Positions 46,095 to 59,368 of a stretch of 64,000 bases of DNA are shown one piece after another. How positions within the stretch are numbered: the stretch's first letter is position 1; every line of letters begins with the position of its first letter. The stretch is from Chamaelirium japonicum. Lineage: Eukaryota; Streptophyta; Magnoliopsida; Liliales; Melanthiaceae. Location of the stretch: positions 342,501-406,500 of the forward strand of contig CANTAL010000145.1 in the NCBI GenBank assembly GCA_947650365.1, written 5' to 3'. The position numbers and the translations under genes are program-made. The notes below the pieces were generated by a model, which was not told the origin of the DNA, ran no database searches, and saw nothing but the letters and a program-made list of their open reading frames with translations.

Positions 46095-47294
46095 CGAACC
46101 GGAGGGCATTTTAGAAGGCTAACATGATAGCCTCATCATCCAGATACCGTCCTGAGAGAGCGGCGTGCTCGTTGTGAAATCTTCGTGTGAAACTACGAAG
46201 ACTTTCATCTGCTCCCATCCTCAGTCGGTAGAGGGAATCGAGCTTCTTCTCAGGCTTCAAGTTGAGTTGATAGTGTTGCATGAAGTGGTTTGCCAATACT
46301 CCGAACTGGGTGATGGACCCAGCCCGAAGGTTATGGTACCAATCGAGAGATGGCTCGTCGAGGCTTTCGGCGAAGGTTCGGCAAAGCACATTGTTCTTTT
46401 CTTCGTGTGGCGTTAGAGCTTGCTTGAATGCTAGAATATGAGGGTAGGATCCCTTTTGAGGCAATTGAACTTGGGGAGAGTTGGAGTTCTCCATCCCCTC
46501 GGAAAGGATGATTAAAACAAACTTCGATGGAGAGGTCCAGCAGAAGAGTATCCTTCTCTACGACCATGCCCCCGACCTGGATGCAAATCGAGAGGTAAGA
46601 TCGAGAGGACTTGTCCAGGCCTTTGAGTGGTTGCGGGATGGAGTTGGTGATGAAGATTCATTCCAGCTTTATGTTGGAGTGGGAGGGATAAAGAAGTTCT
46701 ACCTTTTGAGGGCGCTCCTTTCATCTGGTGCCTCCCTCGCAACTTGGGCTTTGACTGTGTCTGCCTTACACAGTTGTGACCTAAAGATGATTGAGAGGAC
46801 TCATCATCGATACGATCCCAGACACTCTGCTTTCATAGAGCCGCAGAGGGCGTTGGGTTGCGACGAATCCTTTCATGGGCGGTGGTACCCATTGACCTTC
46901 GTGGTTCAGAGTAAATCGATTGCCATAGCAGATCAACTCTCTCGTCGAATGAAGGAATGGGGAGAGCAATTCCGGCTTCGGAGGCTGCCTTCTTAAGGGC
47001 GTCCCTTTCAGCTGTGAGGGTGGCATTTTGCTTAGCCAATTGCAATAGCTAAAAGTCGATCGCCGAGATTTGGTAGGTAGATGGTGGGTTTTCAGCAGGA
47101 GCAAGGGCAGTTTTCCCTATCGACTGTCGGAGAGGTGGAGCGATCGGTCGATCGACCGATCTTCCGCTCCTTGATCGAACCCCCATTTCGGGGACAGTGA
47201 GGGGCTGCCCGAAGTTGAGCCGTTGACTTATCAAATGTGTCTCTGGATGAGCTTGACGTGTGTTACTTCCTTCTGGATGATCCTGATGCTTCAT
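46095..47294 (-). pseudogene. Gag remnant of element 2
   Basis: Starts with the ATG at 47,294, equivalent to the element 1 Gag start with the opening residues changed. Stops relative to element 1 include TAG at 47,049-47,051 (Gln codon in element 1), TGA near 46,830 (Trp codon) and TAA at 46,111-46,113 (Gln codon), plus a frameshift near 46,500. The capsid words SLDWYHNL and HYQLNLKPEKKLDSL are intact, and at the place of the element 1 TAA this copy reads through (LANHFMQHY). Confidence 0.88.
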
Positions 47295-47450
47295 CCTCGC
47301 CTTTTAGAGAGCGAAGGATGCAACAAGATTGCTGGTGTCTTAACGATTGTTTGCTCAACCGAAGGGGCCGAGAAGTTTGACTATCTAGACCAGTTGACTG
47401 TTCAACCGATCTGATGTTTGATGTAGAGCGAACTTGGCTTTTCAAACGGA

Positions 47451-47467
47451 TCCCACAGACAGTGCCA
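47451..47467 (-). promoter_or_regulatory. Decayed primer-binding site of element 2
   Basis: TGGCACTGTCTGTGGGA starts three bases after the LTR. It differs from the element 1 site at two bases (GCC to ACT), both transitions. Confidence 0.75.
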
Positions 47468-47470
47468 AAC

Positions 47471-48169
47471 TATGGGGGGAAAATCTTCGTGCCGATCCGA
47501 AGACTCCGCGCCACCAGTCAATCAAAGTCGAGTCGAAGATCTTTGATCGATCTACTGAATGGAAGGTAGGTCCGAAGGTTGATATCTTGGTGACTTTAAG
47601 TTGGGATTTTTGATATGCAAACAGTAAGAAGATTGACATAAGGTGTGATCTTGGAGTTCAGCCGAAGCCTACGTCTCAGTGCTATAGGGAGCAACCCGAA
47701 TTCACTAACTCTTCACTAGAAGTAACCTCGATAGGCCGAGTGTCACTGATCTCTTTGAAAAGGAGATTGAAAGTAAAGGAATAACGAAGTCAGAGCTCTG
47801 GGTTCTGGTTTCTGGAAATTAGTTCTTAGAGTTTGGCTCTGGATTTTTTTACATTTGAAGGTCCTGCTATTTATAGAAAAACTCAGGGTGGAAATCCGGG
47901 GCAAATGACAGTTTTTACCATTGTATCCGGGGATTTCCCAGGCAGGGCTGGCGAATCCCGCGGCGGTCTCTGTTGACCCCCCAAGCAGGGCTGGTGGGTC
48001 CTACGGCGGTATTCGTGGACCCCCCAGGCAGGGCTGGTGGGTCCCGCGGTAGTCTCTGTGGACCCCCCAGGCAGGGCTGGTGGGTTCCACGACGGTCTCC
48101 ATGGGCCCCCCAGGTAGGGCTGGTGGGTCCCGCAGTCTTTGGGGCTTTTTACCAAAATTTGCACCCACA
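47471..48169 (-). repeat. 5' LTR of element 2 (699 bp)
   Basis: The left end reads TATGGGGGGAAAATC (TG mutated to TA) and the right end GCACCCACA. A TATAAATA box lies at 47,868-47,875 (- strand). The U3 contains about five copies of a GC-rich repeat of 43-44 bp related to that in element 1, with a core GGCAGGGCTGGTGGGTCC. Confidence 0.93.
47930..48140. repeat. GC-rich U3 tandem repeat of element 2, about 5 copies
   Basis: Same class as the 43-bp repeat of element 1 but with GGACCCCCCAGGCAGGGCTG junctions and a different CGGTAGTCTCTGT spacer. The two elements therefore amplified related but distinct variants. Confidence 0.9.
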
Positions 48170-48540
48170 GGCACTATTATTTATCTCTATGTTCTCCTAC
48201 TCCGTTTAAATAATTGACTAATTATTTAATTATTTAAAAATAAAATAATAATTAAAGAAATAAATAATAAAATTAATTAATTATATAATTAAATCATTAT
48301 TTCTTTATATAATAATTTAAATAATTAAATAGTTACCTAATTTAATTATTTAATAATAAAATAATAATAAATAAATAAAATAATAAGTTTAATTAAATAA
48401 TTAGATAATTAAATAAATTAATTATTTTACTAAAAACTAAATTAATTAAATTATTTAATAATTAAATAAAATTTTAATTTAAGTTAATAAATTATAGTAG
48501 CATTAATATGATAATCATAATAACGTTGAGATAATACTAT
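48170..48540. repeat. AT-rich block right of element 2
   Basis: A short array scrap (TTATTTATCTCTATGTTCTCC) then near-pure A/T to about 48,510, ending with the ATGATAATCATAATAACGTT landmark. I could not pair it with a specific block elsewhere in the window. Confidence 0.78.
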
Positions 48541-50571
48541 TGAGAAGTGGAGTTTTTGAATTTAGATTCCTTCTTACTTCACTCCTATACTCGTGGCCAA
48601 TGGACTAGAGCATGACTTCTTCTTACTTAGGGCCTAAGCAATCTATGCAAAACCCTAATTCATAAGAGAGATCTGATGGTGGACAGTTATCCGATAATTA
48701 GAAAAAGAAGAAGAGAGAAGAGAGAAGAAGTCCATCTCTTGTCCATTCGCCACGGGTATAAGTGTGAAGTAAGAAGGATAGTTGTCCACCGATGGATCTC
48801 TCCCATGGATTAAGGTTTCCCATAGATTGCTTAGGCCCTAAGTAAGCTTACCCTATAAATAATATATTATCCCTTTAGGGTGGAGCACATTTGATGACTC
48901 TTTCTTTCTCCCATCTCACAACACGTTATCAGTACGAATATATCGAGCCCAGCCGACCAGTCACAAGAAAATGGAGAGAGAAACGAAAATAGAAGAGAGA
49001 GAAGAAGAGAGAAGAGAACGAATAGATAAATAAAGAGAGAAGAGAAAAGAAGTCCTGCTTTAGTTCATTGGCTATGTGTATTGGTGTAAAGTAAGAAGAA
49101 ATCTAAATTTCGAAACACCATAGAAGAGGGAGAAGAAGAGAGAAGATAAAAAAAGGATAAATAACGAGAGAAGAGAGAAGAAGTTCTGCTCCAATCATTT
49201 GGCCACGGGTATATGTGTGAAGTAAAAAGGAATCTAAATTCTAAATCTTCCCAAAAGAGAGAAAAGAAAAGAGATTAAATATGGAGGAGGACTAAAAATA
49301 ATATTAGTTAAATAATCTCTCCCATTCAGTACGAATATGTCGAGCCCAGCCGACTAGTCACAAGAAAATGGAGAGAGAAACGAAGATAGAAGAGAGAGAA
49401 GAAGAGAGAAGAGAACAGAGAGACAAACGAAGAGAGAAGAGAGAAGAAGTCCTGCTCCAGTACATTCGCCACGGGTATAGGTGTGAAGTAAGAAGGAATC
49501 TAAATTCCAAAACTCCAATTCTCAATAATATAATTAAATCTTTTCGTTCTCTTCTCTCTTCTTCTCTCTCTTTTGTCTTCTCTTCTCTCTTCGTTTTCTT
49601 ATGACTGGTCAGCTGGGCTTGTTATATTGTACTGATAATGTGTTGTGAGATGGGAGAAAGAGAGAAAAGAACAGTAAGATAAATGAGGAGAGAAGCGAGA
49701 AGAAGTCTTGCTTTGGCCCTAAGAAATTTCCTATGGATTAGGGTTTACCGTAGATTACTTAGGCCCTAAGTAATCTTACCCAATAAATAATATACCTGTG
49801 GCCTCTCCAGTCCATTGGCCACGGGTATAGGCGTGAAGTAAGAAGGAATGTAAATTCCAAAACTCTACTTCTTAATATTTATACGACCCCTTTAGGGTGA
49901 GGTATTTTTGATAGCTCTCTCTTTCTTCCATCTCACAACACGTTATCAGTACGAACATATCGAGCCGAGCCGATCAGTCATAAGAAAATAGAGAAAGAAA
50001 CGAAGATAGAAGTGGAGTTTTGGAATTTATACTCTTTCTTACTTCACACCTATACTCGTGGCCAATGGACTGGAACAGGACTTCTTCTGTTTTTTTTCTT
50101 CATTTATCTCTCCGTTCTCTTCTCTCTTCTTTTCTTTCTTCTGTTTTTATTTCTCTCTCCGTTTTCTTATAACTGGTCGGCTGGGCTTGATATGTTCATG
50201 CTGATAATGTGTTATGAGATTAAATAATTATAATAAATGAAGAGATGGTAGAGATCTGATGGGTCGTATAAATATTGAGAAGTGGAGTTTTGGAATTTAT
50301 CTTCCTTCTTACTTCATACTTATACCCGTGGCTAATAGATTAGAGCAGGAGTTCTTCTCTCTTCGTTTATCTCTCTGCTCTCTTCTCTTTTTTTTAAAGA
50401 ATATACGACCCCTTTAGGGTGGGGCACGTTTGACGGCTCTCTCTTTCTCCTATCTCATAACACGTTACCAGTACGAACATGTCGAAGAGAGAAGAGAGAA
50501 GAAGTTATGTAATTAATTAAATATTTATTTAATTAGATTCTATGGGGCTCGACATGCTCGTGCTGATAATG
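48541..50571. repeat. Mixed-orientation array
   Basis: Minus sense to about 48,690, plus sense from 48,720 to about 49,560 (PBS-like words near 48,923 and 49,330), minus near 49,600, plus near 49,940, minus near 50,200, plus near 50,465. From about 50,150 it follows the start of the window. No gene. Confidence 0.8.
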
Positions 50572-50739
50572 TATTGTGAGATGGGAGAAAGAGAGAGCCA
50601 TCAAACGTGCCCCACCCTAAAAGGGTCATATATTATTTATAGGGTAATCTTACTTAGGGCCTAAGCAATCTATTGGAAACCCTAATCCATAGGAGAGATC
50701 CGATGGTAGACAGCCATCCGATCGAACGATCTCATAACA
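50572..50739 (-). mobile_element. Full 168-bp LTR-like module (minus sense), left arm of second foldback
   Basis: Copy of 433-598 in the direct duplicate. Ends TATTGTGAGAT and ATCTCATAACA; AAACCCTAA at 50,677-50,685. The PBS-like word GTGCTGATAAT precedes it. Confidence 0.8.
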
Positions 50740-51286
50740 GTTGTAATGTTTTTATTTTTTATTTTTTAAAATATTAATTATTTTTAAAGCAAAAAATTTA
50801 TTTATTTAAATAAATTATTTTACTAAAAACTTAATTTATAAATTTTTTAAATTAATAAATAATTTAAACGATGATAAATAAAAGAGAAGAGAGAAGAAGT
50901 CCTGCTCCAGTTCATTCGCCACGGGTATAGGTGTGAAGTAAAAAGGAATCTAAATTCTAAAACTCCACTTCTTAATAGTATCATCTCAACGTTACTATGA
51001 TTATCATAGGAAATTTTCTTCTCTCTTCATTTTAATTAAATGATTATTTTAATTAAAAAAATTATAGTAACAACACTCCACTTAATTATCATAGTAATAA
51101 AATGAAGTGAGAAGAGAGAAGATAGTTAAATATTTATTTAATTATTTATTTATTTAACTTTTTAATTTATTAAATTATTAAATTAATTAAATAATAGGAA
51201 GTAAAGAAAGAAGATGAGGCACACTCAAATTTTTTGCTTTAAAAATATTTTACATTTTTCTTTAAAAAAATATAAAACATTAAAAC
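50740..51286. repeat. AT-rich core of second foldback
   Basis: Direct counterpart of 599-1,142, including the body remnant (about 50,885-51,000) and the inner edges AAAGCAAAAAAT and ATTTTTTGCTTT. Confidence 0.82.
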
Positions 51287-51454
51287 TGTTGTGAGATCGT
51301 TCGATCGGATGGCTGTCCACTGTCGGACCTCTCCCATAGATTATTGTTTCTCGTAGATTGCTTAGGCCCTAAGTAAGCTTACCCTATAAATAATATACGA
51401 CACATTTAGGGTGGGGCACACTTGACGACCCTCTTTTTCTCCTATCTTACAACA
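51287..51454 (+). mobile_element. Full 168-bp LTR-like module (plus sense), right arm of second foldback
   Basis: Starts TGTTGTGAGATCGTTCG, ends ATCTTACAACA, then CGTTATCAGCACGAAC (51,455-51,470). Unlike its partner at 1,143-1,281 this copy is complete, so the truncation at 1,281 is secondary. Confidence 0.82.
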
Positions 51455-54400
51455 CGTTATCAGCACGAACATATCGAGCCCAGCTGACCACTCACAAAAA
51501 AAGTTGAGAAAGAAACGAATACAGAAGAGAGAAGAAGAGAGAAGAGAATAGAGAGATAAATAAAGATAGAAGAGAGAAGAAGTCCTGCTCTAGTCCATTA
51601 GCCATGGGTATAAGTTTGAAGTAAGAAGAAATCTAAATTTAAAAACTCTACTTCTGTCTTCGTTTCTCTCTCCGTTTTCTTGCGACTGTTCGGCTAGGCT
51701 CGATATTTTCGTGCTGATAACATGTTATGAGATGGGAGAAAGAGAGAAGAGAATGAAGAGATAAACGAAGAGAAAAGAGAGAAAAAGTCCTGCTCTCTCT
51801 AGTTTAAAATAATTTTTTAACTCTTTTCTATCAATACTTATTTATTTTATTTTATACTCTAAGTGAAAGAGAGAGAAACAAAGAAAACGAATAGAGAAAT
51901 GGGAAGAGAAACAAAAGATAACGTGTTATAAGATGGGAGAAAGAGAGAGCCATCAAACATGCCCTACCCTAAAGGGGTCGTATATTATTTATAGGGTAAG
52001 TGTTATGAAACGGGAGAAAGAGAGAGCCATCAAATATGCCCTACCTTAAAGGGGTGAAATATTATTTATAGGATAAGCTTACTTAGGGCCTAAGTAATCT
52101 ATGGAAAACACTAATCCATAGGAGAAGAGAGAAAAGTATGAAAAAATTTAATTTATTATTGAGAAGTGGAGGTTTGGAATTTAGATTCCTTCTTAATTAA
52201 ACTAGATATGTTATCAGCACGAACATATCGAGCCCAGCCGACCAGTCGCAAGAAAACGGAGAGAGAAACATAGACAGAAGTAGAGCTTTGGAATTTAGAT
52301 TCTATCTTACTTTACATCTATACCCATGGCCAATGGACTGGAGCATGACTTCTTCTCTCTTTATTTATTTCTTTATTATCTTCTCTCTTCTTCTCTCTTT
52401 TCTGTCTTCGTTTCTCTCTCTATTTTCTTACAACTGGTCGGCTGGGATCGACATGTTTGTGCTGATAACGTGTTATGATATTGGAGAAAGAGATAGAGCC
52501 GTCAAACATGCTCTACCCTAAAAGGGTTATGTATTATTTATAGGGTATGCTTACTTAGGGCCTAAGCAATCTATAGGAAATCCTAATCCATAGGAGAAGA
52601 AAGAAAAAAATAGAGATTTAATTATATTATTGAGAAGTGGAGTTTTGGAATTCAGATTCCTTTTTACTTCAAACCTATACCCATGGCCAATGTACTGGAG
52701 CAGGACTTCTTCTCTCTTCGTTTATCTCTCTATTCTCTTCTCTATTATTCTTTCTCTTCTGTCTTCGTTTCTTTCTCTATTTTTTTATGACAGGTCGGCT
52801 GGGCTCGATAAGTTCATGTAGATAACATGTTGTGAGATGGGAGAAAGAGAGAGCCGTTAAATATGCCCCACCATAAAGGGGTCGTATAAATATTTAGAAG
52901 TGGAGTTTTGGAATTTAGATTCTTTATTACTTCAAATCCATACCCATGGCCAATGGACTAGAGCAGGACTTCTTCTCTCTTATATCTTCGTTTATCTCTC
53001 TGTTCTCTTCTTTCTTCTTCTCTCTATTCTGTCTTTGTTTTTCTCTCTGTTTTCTTGCGACTGGTCGGCTGGGCTCGACATATTCGTACGGATAACGTAT
53101 TATGAGATGGGACAAAGAGAGAGTCATCAAATATTCCCCACCCTAAAGGGGTTATATATTATTTATAGGGTAAGCTTAATTAGGGCCTAAGTAATTTATG
53201 CAAAACCCTAATCCATGGGAGAAGAGAGAAGAGAAAGGAGAGATTTAATTATATTATTGGGAAGTTGAGTTTGGGAATTTAGATATCTTCTTACTTCACA
53301 CCTATACCCGTGGCGAATGGACTGAAACAGGACTTCTTCTTTCTTCTCTCTTCGTTTATCTCTCCGTTCTATTCTCACTTGTCATAACATATTATCAGCA
53401 CGAATATGTCGAGCCCAGCCGACCAGTCATAAGAAAACAGAGAGAGAAACAAAGATAGAAGTGAGAGAAGAAGAGAGAAGAGAATAGAGAAATAAACGAA
53501 GAGAGAAAAGAAAAAAAGTCATGCTCTAGTCCATTGGCCACGGGTATAGGTGTAAAGTAAGAGTGAATCTAAATTCCGAAACTCCATAGAAGAGAGTGAA
53601 GAAGAGAGAAGAGAATGGAGCGATAAATGAAGTAAGAAGAGAGAAGAAGTCCTATTCCAATCCATTAGCCATGGCTATAGGTGTGAAGTAAGAAGGAATC
53701 TAAATTCCAAAACTCCATTTCTATCTTCGTTTCTCTTTCCATTTTTTTGTGACTGGTCGGCTGGGCTCTATATTTTCATGATGATAACATGTTATGAGAT
53801 GGGAGAAAGAGAGACCCGTCAAACGTGTCCCTCCCTAAAGGGGTCGTATATTAATTTTAGGGTAAGCTTACTTAGGACCAAAGAAATCTATGGGAGGCCC
53901 AAATCCATGGGAGAGATCCGATGGTGGATAGCCATCCTTTTTACTGCACACCTAAACCCATGGCCAATGGAATTGAGCAGGACTTTTTATCATTTTTCTC
54001 TTCGTTTATCTTTTCGTTCTCTTCTCTCTTCTTCTCTCTTTGCTGTTTTTGTTTTTCTTTCCGTTTTCTTATGATTGGTAGGTTGGGCACGACATGTTCG
54101 TGTTGATAACGTATTGTGAGATGGGAGAAAAAGAAAGAAGAGAATGGAGAGATAAACGAAGAGAGAAGAGAGAAGAAGTCTTCTCTTCGTTTTAGGGTGG
54201 GGCATGTTTAACGACTCCCTTTCTCCCATCTCATAATACGTTATCAGTACGAACATGTCGAGCCCAGTCGACCAGTCATAAGAAAACGGAGAGAGAAAGG
54301 AAGATATAAGTGGAGTTTAGGAATTTAGATTCCTTTTTACGTCACACCTATACCCATGGCCGATGGACTGGAGTAGGACTTCTTCTCTCTTCTCTCTTCA

Positions 54401-57400
54401 TTTATCTCTCTGTTCTTTTCTCTTTTCTTATCTCTCTTATGTGGAGTTTTGAAATTTAGATTCCTTCTTACTTTACAGCTACACGCGTGGCCAATGGATT
54501 GGAGCTGGACTTCTTCTCTCGTCGTTTATCTCTCCGTTATCTTCTTTCTCTTCTATCAATATTTATCCCTCCGTTTTCTTATGACTGGTCGGTTGGGCTC
54601 GACATGTTCATGTTGATAACGTGTTGTGAGAAGAGAAAAGAGAACGAAGAGACAAATAAAGAGAGAAGAAAGAAGAAGTCATGTTCCAGTCCATTTGCCA
54701 TGGGTATATGTGTGAAGTAAGAAGGAATCTAAATTCCAAATCTCTACTTCTCAATAATATAATTAAATCTCTCAGTTCTATTTTCTCTTCGTCTATGGAT
54801 TAGGATTTCCCATAGATTACTTTGGCCCTAAGTAAGCTTTCCCTATAAATAATATACGACCCCTTTAGGGTGGGGCACGTTTGACGACTTTCTCTTTCTC
54901 CCATCTCACAACATGTTATCAGTACGTATACGTCGAGCCCAGCTGACTAGTCATAAGAAAACAGTAAGAGAAACGAAGACAGAAGTGGAGTTTTGGTATT
55001 TAGATTCCTTCTTACTTCACACTTATAGCCTTAGCCAATGGACTGGAGTAGGACATCTTCTCTCTTTATTTATCACTTTGTTCTCTTCTCGCTTCTTATC
55101 TCTCTCCTGTCTTCGTTAAACTCTACTTCTTCTCTATATAAACGGATAGAGAAACGAAGACAGAAGAGAAAGAAAAAGAAAGAAGAAAACAGAGAGATAA
55201 ACGAAGAGAGAAGAAAGAAAAAGTTCTGCTCCAGTCCATTGGCCACGTGTATAGGTGTGAAGTTCTCTCTTTTCTCTTTATTTATCTCTCCATTCTCTTT
55301 TCGCTTCGTATCTCTCTTTTGTCTTCGTTAAACTCCTTTTCTTCTCTAAATAAACGGATAGAGAAACGTAGACAGAAATATGGGAAGAAGAGAAAAGAGA
55401 ACAGAGAGATAAACGAAGAGAAGAGTAAAGAAGTCCTGCTTTAGGCTATTGGCCACAGGTATAGGTATGAAGTAAGAAGGAATTTAAATTCCAAAACTCC
55501 ACTTCTGTCTTCGTTTCTCTTTCTCTTTTCTTGCGACTGGTCAGCTGGGCACGACATGTTCGTGCTGATAACATGTTATGAGATAGAAGAAAGGAAGAGT
55601 CGTTAAATATGCCCCACCCTAAAGGGGTCGTATATTATTTATAGGGTAAGCTTACTTAGGTCCTAAGCATTTTAAAGGAAACCTTAATCCATGGAAGAAG
55701 AGATAAGAGAATTAAGAGATTTAATTATATTATTTAAAAGAAGAGTTTTGGAATTTAGATTCCTTCTTACTTCACACCTATACCCGTGGTGAATGGACTG
55801 GAGCAGTACTTCTTCTCTCTTCTTTCTTTGTTTATCTCTCCCTTTTCTTCTCTCTTCTTATTTTTTCTCATAATTTGTTATCAGCACGAACATATCTAGC
55901 CCAGCCGACCAGTTACTAGAAACCGGAGAGAGAAATAAAGACAGAAGAAAAAGAAGAAGAGATAAGAGAATAGAAAGATAAATAATTTAAATAATATATT
56001 TAAATAATAAATTCCAAAACTCCACTTCTCAATAATATAATTAAATCTCTCCGTTGTCTTATTTCTTCTCCCATGGATTAGAGTTTCTCATAGATTACTA
56101 AGGCCCTAAGTAAGTTTACCCTATAAATAATATACGACCCCTTTAGGGTGGGGCACATTTGATGGCTCTCACTTTCTCCCATCTCATAATACGTTATCAG
56201 CACGAACATGTCGAGCCCAGTCGACTAGTAATAAGAAAAATAGAGAGACAAACGAAGACAAAAGAAGAGAGAAGAGAACGGAGAGATAAACGAAGATAGA
56301 AGAGAGAACTTCACACCTATACCCATGGCCAATGGACTGGAGTAGGACTTCTTCTCTTCTCTCTTTGTTTATCTCTCCGTTCTTTTCTCTCTTTTTCTCT
56401 CTCTTCTGTCTTCGTTTCTCTCTTCATTTATTAAGAAAAGAAGTAGAGTTTAACGAAGACAAAAGAAAAAGAAGAAGTGAGAAAAGAATAGACAGATAAA
56501 TAAAGAGAGAAGAGAGAAGAAGTCCTGCTCCAGTCAATTGACCATGGGTATAGGTGTGAAGTAAGAAGGAATCTAAATTTCAAAACTCTACTTCTGTCTT
56601 TATTTTTTTATCTATTTTCTTGTGATGGGTCGGCTGGGCTCGACATGTTCGTGCTGATAACGTATTATGAGATAGAAGAAAGAGAGAGTCATCAAACGTG
56701 CACCACCCTAAAAGGATAGTTTATTATTTATAAGGTAAGCTTACTTAGGGCCTAAGCAATCCATGGAAAAACCTAATCCATGGCAGAAGATAGAAGAGAA
56801 CGGAGAGATATAATTATATTACTGAGAATTGGAGTTTTCTCAATAGTATCATCTCAACGTTATTACGATTATCATAGTAAATTCCCTTCTCTCTTTGTTT
56901 TAATCAAACAATTAATTTAATTAAAAAAATTATAGTAATATTACTATGAAAATCATAATAACGTTGAGAAGATACTATTGAGAAGTGATGTTTTAAAATT
57001 TAGATTCCTTCTTACTTCATATCTATACCCATGGTGAATGGACTGGAGCATGACTTCTTCTCTTTTCTCTTTTCATTTATCTCTCCGTTCTCATCTCTCA
57101 TCTTCTCTCTCTTCTATATTCCTTTCTCTCTCCGTTTTCTTATGACTGGTCGGCTGGGCTCGACATGTTCGTGCTGATAACGTATTGTGAGATGGGAGAA
57201 AGAGAGAGCCATGAATGCCCCACCCTAAAGGGGTCGTATATTATTTAAAGGGTACGCTTACTTAGTGCCTAAGCAATCTATGGGAAACCCTAATCTATGG
57301 AAGAAGTGAGAAGAGAATGGAGGGATTTAATTTTATTATTGAGAAGTTAAATTTTGGAATTTAGATTTCTTCTTACTTCACAACTATACCCATGGCCAAT

Positions 57401-58199
57401 GGACTAGAGCAGGACTTCTTCTCTTTTCTATCTTCATTTATCTCTATATTCTCTTCTCTCTTCTTCTATCTTTTCTGTCTTTGTTTCCCTCTTCGTTTTC
57501 TTGCGACTTGTCGCTGGGCTCGACATGTTCGTGCTGATAACGTGTTGTGAGATGGGAGAAAGAGAGAGCCGTTAAACATGCCCTACCCTAAAGGGGTCGT
57601 ATATTATTTATACTGTAAGCTTACTTAGGGCCTAAGTAATCTATAAGAAACCCTAATCTATGGGAGAGATTCAACGGTGTATCTTTTAATATTTAAACTT
57701 AGGGCCTAAGCAATTCAGGTGTGCCACTTCTTACTATCGAGCCCAGCCGACCAGTCGTATCTCTCTCTTCTGTCTTTGTTTATATCTTCATTCTCTTCTC
57801 TCTTCTTCTCTTTCTTCTGTGGAGAAGAAGTCTTGCTCCAGTCCATTGACCATCGGTATTGGTGTGAAGTAAGAAAGAATCTAAATTCCAAAACTCTTCT
57901 GTCTTTGTTTCTTTCTCCGTTTTCTTACGACTAGTCGGCTGGGCTCGATATGTTCGTGCTGATAATATGTTGTGAGATGGAAGAATGAGAGAGCTGTCAA
58001 ACGTGCCCCACCCTAAAGTGGTCATATATTATTTATAGGGTAAGTGTTATGAGATAAGAGAAAGAGAGAGCCGTAAATGTGGCCCACCCTAAAGGGGTAG
58101 TATATTATTTATAGGGAAAGCTTACTTAGGGCCTAAGCAATCTTTGGGAAATCCTAATCCATGGGTGAGGAGAGTAGTTTGACGGCTCTCTCTTTCTCC
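51455..58199. repeat. Array, direct counterpart of about 1,300-6,780 plus an extra 1.55 kb
   Basis: Landmarks appear in the same order as at the window start: 51,788 (with 1,560), 52,207 (1,975), 53,385 (3,140), 55,115 (4,945), 55,975 (5,800), 57,672 (6,070). Between 56,030 and 57,660 lies material absent from the first copy but present, inverted, at about 25.96-27.5 kb. Orientation switches throughout. No gene. Confidence 0.8.
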
Positions 58200-58740
58200 C
58201 ATCTCACAACACGTTAATTAGTAAACTTAATTATTAAATTATTTAAATTATTTAATAATTAAAGAATTAATTAATTTAATTAAAAAAATTATAGTAACAT
58301 TACAATCATAATCATAATAATATTGAGATAATACTATTGAGAAGTGGAGTTTTGGAATTTAGATTCCTTCTTACTTTATACCTTTACCCATAGCGATAAT
58401 CAATTCTATATAATTAAATATTTATAAGATAAGTTTACTAATTAAGAGAATTGATTTAATAATTATTTAAATAAATGATTAATACAACCCCTTTAGGATA
58501 GGGCATATTTGATCGGATAGCTATCCACCGTCGGATCTCTCCTATGGATTAGGGTTTTCTATAGATTGCTTAGACCCTAAGTAAGCTTACCCTATAAATA
58601 ATATACGAGCCCTTTAGGGTGGGGCACGTTTGACAGCTCTCTCTTTCTTCCATCTCATAATGCATTATCAGCGCGAATACGTCGAGCCTAACCGACCAGT
58701 CAAAAGAAGAGAGAGAAACGAAGACAGAAGAGAGAGAAGT
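58200..58740. repeat. AT-rich patches and a partial plus-sense LTR-like module
   Basis: Counterpart of 6,781-7,309; the module (about 58,510-58,663) again begins at GATCGGATAGCTATCC and so shares the same 5' truncation, which therefore predates the large duplication. Confidence 0.78.
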
Positions 58741-59200
58741 AGATATAGTTAAAAAAATAATAATTTTAATAAAATTGTTATGTAATTAAATAATTAATTT
58801 TTTTATTAAATTATGAAATATTAATTGAAATAAATAAAAAAATTAATTATTTAATTAAGTAATAAAATAAAATAATAATTCAATAAATATTTTCATATTA
58901 TTTAAATAATAAATTAATTTTTTGAATATATAATAATAAAATATTTTTTTAAATATCTTAATTTTTTTTAAATAATCAAATTAATATTCATTTATTTTAT
59001 AATTTAAATAATAAATAAATTATTTAAATAATTTAAATATTTAGTTATATAGATAATTAAATATTTATTTAATTATTTAATTATTTAATTTATTAAATTA
59101 AGTAAATAATAGGAAGTCAAAAAGAAAGATGAGGCATACCCGAATTTTTTGCTTTAAAAATAATTTATATTTTTCTTTAAAAAATTTAAAATTTTACAAT
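58741..59200. repeat. AT-rich block
   Basis: Counterpart of 7,310-7,783 with the same opening (AGATATAGTTAAAAAAATAA) and the same closing phrase before the LTR-like module. Confidence 0.85.
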
Positions 59201-59368
59201 TGTTATAAGATCGTTCGATCGGATGGTTGTCCATCGTCGGATCTCTCCCATGGATTAGGGTTTTTTTTAGATTGTTTAGGCCCTGAGTAAGCTTATCCTA
59301 TAAATAATATACGACTCCTTTAGGGTGGAGCACATTTGATGGCTCTCTCTTTCTCCCATCTCACAACA
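59201..59368 (+). mobile_element. Full 168-bp LTR-like module (plus sense)
   Basis: Starts TGTTATAAGATCG, ends ATCTCACAACA, TATAAATA at 59,299-59,306, followed by CGTTATCAGCATGATC. Direct counterpart of 7,784-7,951. Confidence 0.82.

Larger units (their letters stand above)
42557..48169 (-). mobile_element. Element 2: truncated, older copy of the same Tat-like family
   Basis: Its only LTR (47,471-48,169), PBS remnant, gag, protease, RT and RNase H line up in the same order and orientation as in element 1, with proteins that match by eye in most positions. Homology stops abruptly near 42,557 inside the linker between RNase H and integrase, where array sequence begins, so integrase, the antisense gene and the 3' LTR are missing. 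No target duplication can be identified. Frameshifts and stops are scattered through all domains. Confidence 0.93.

Noticed and set aside
48170-48190. Possible target duplication at the right end of element 2.
   Set aside because: The left end is truncated, so no matching copy can be identified.
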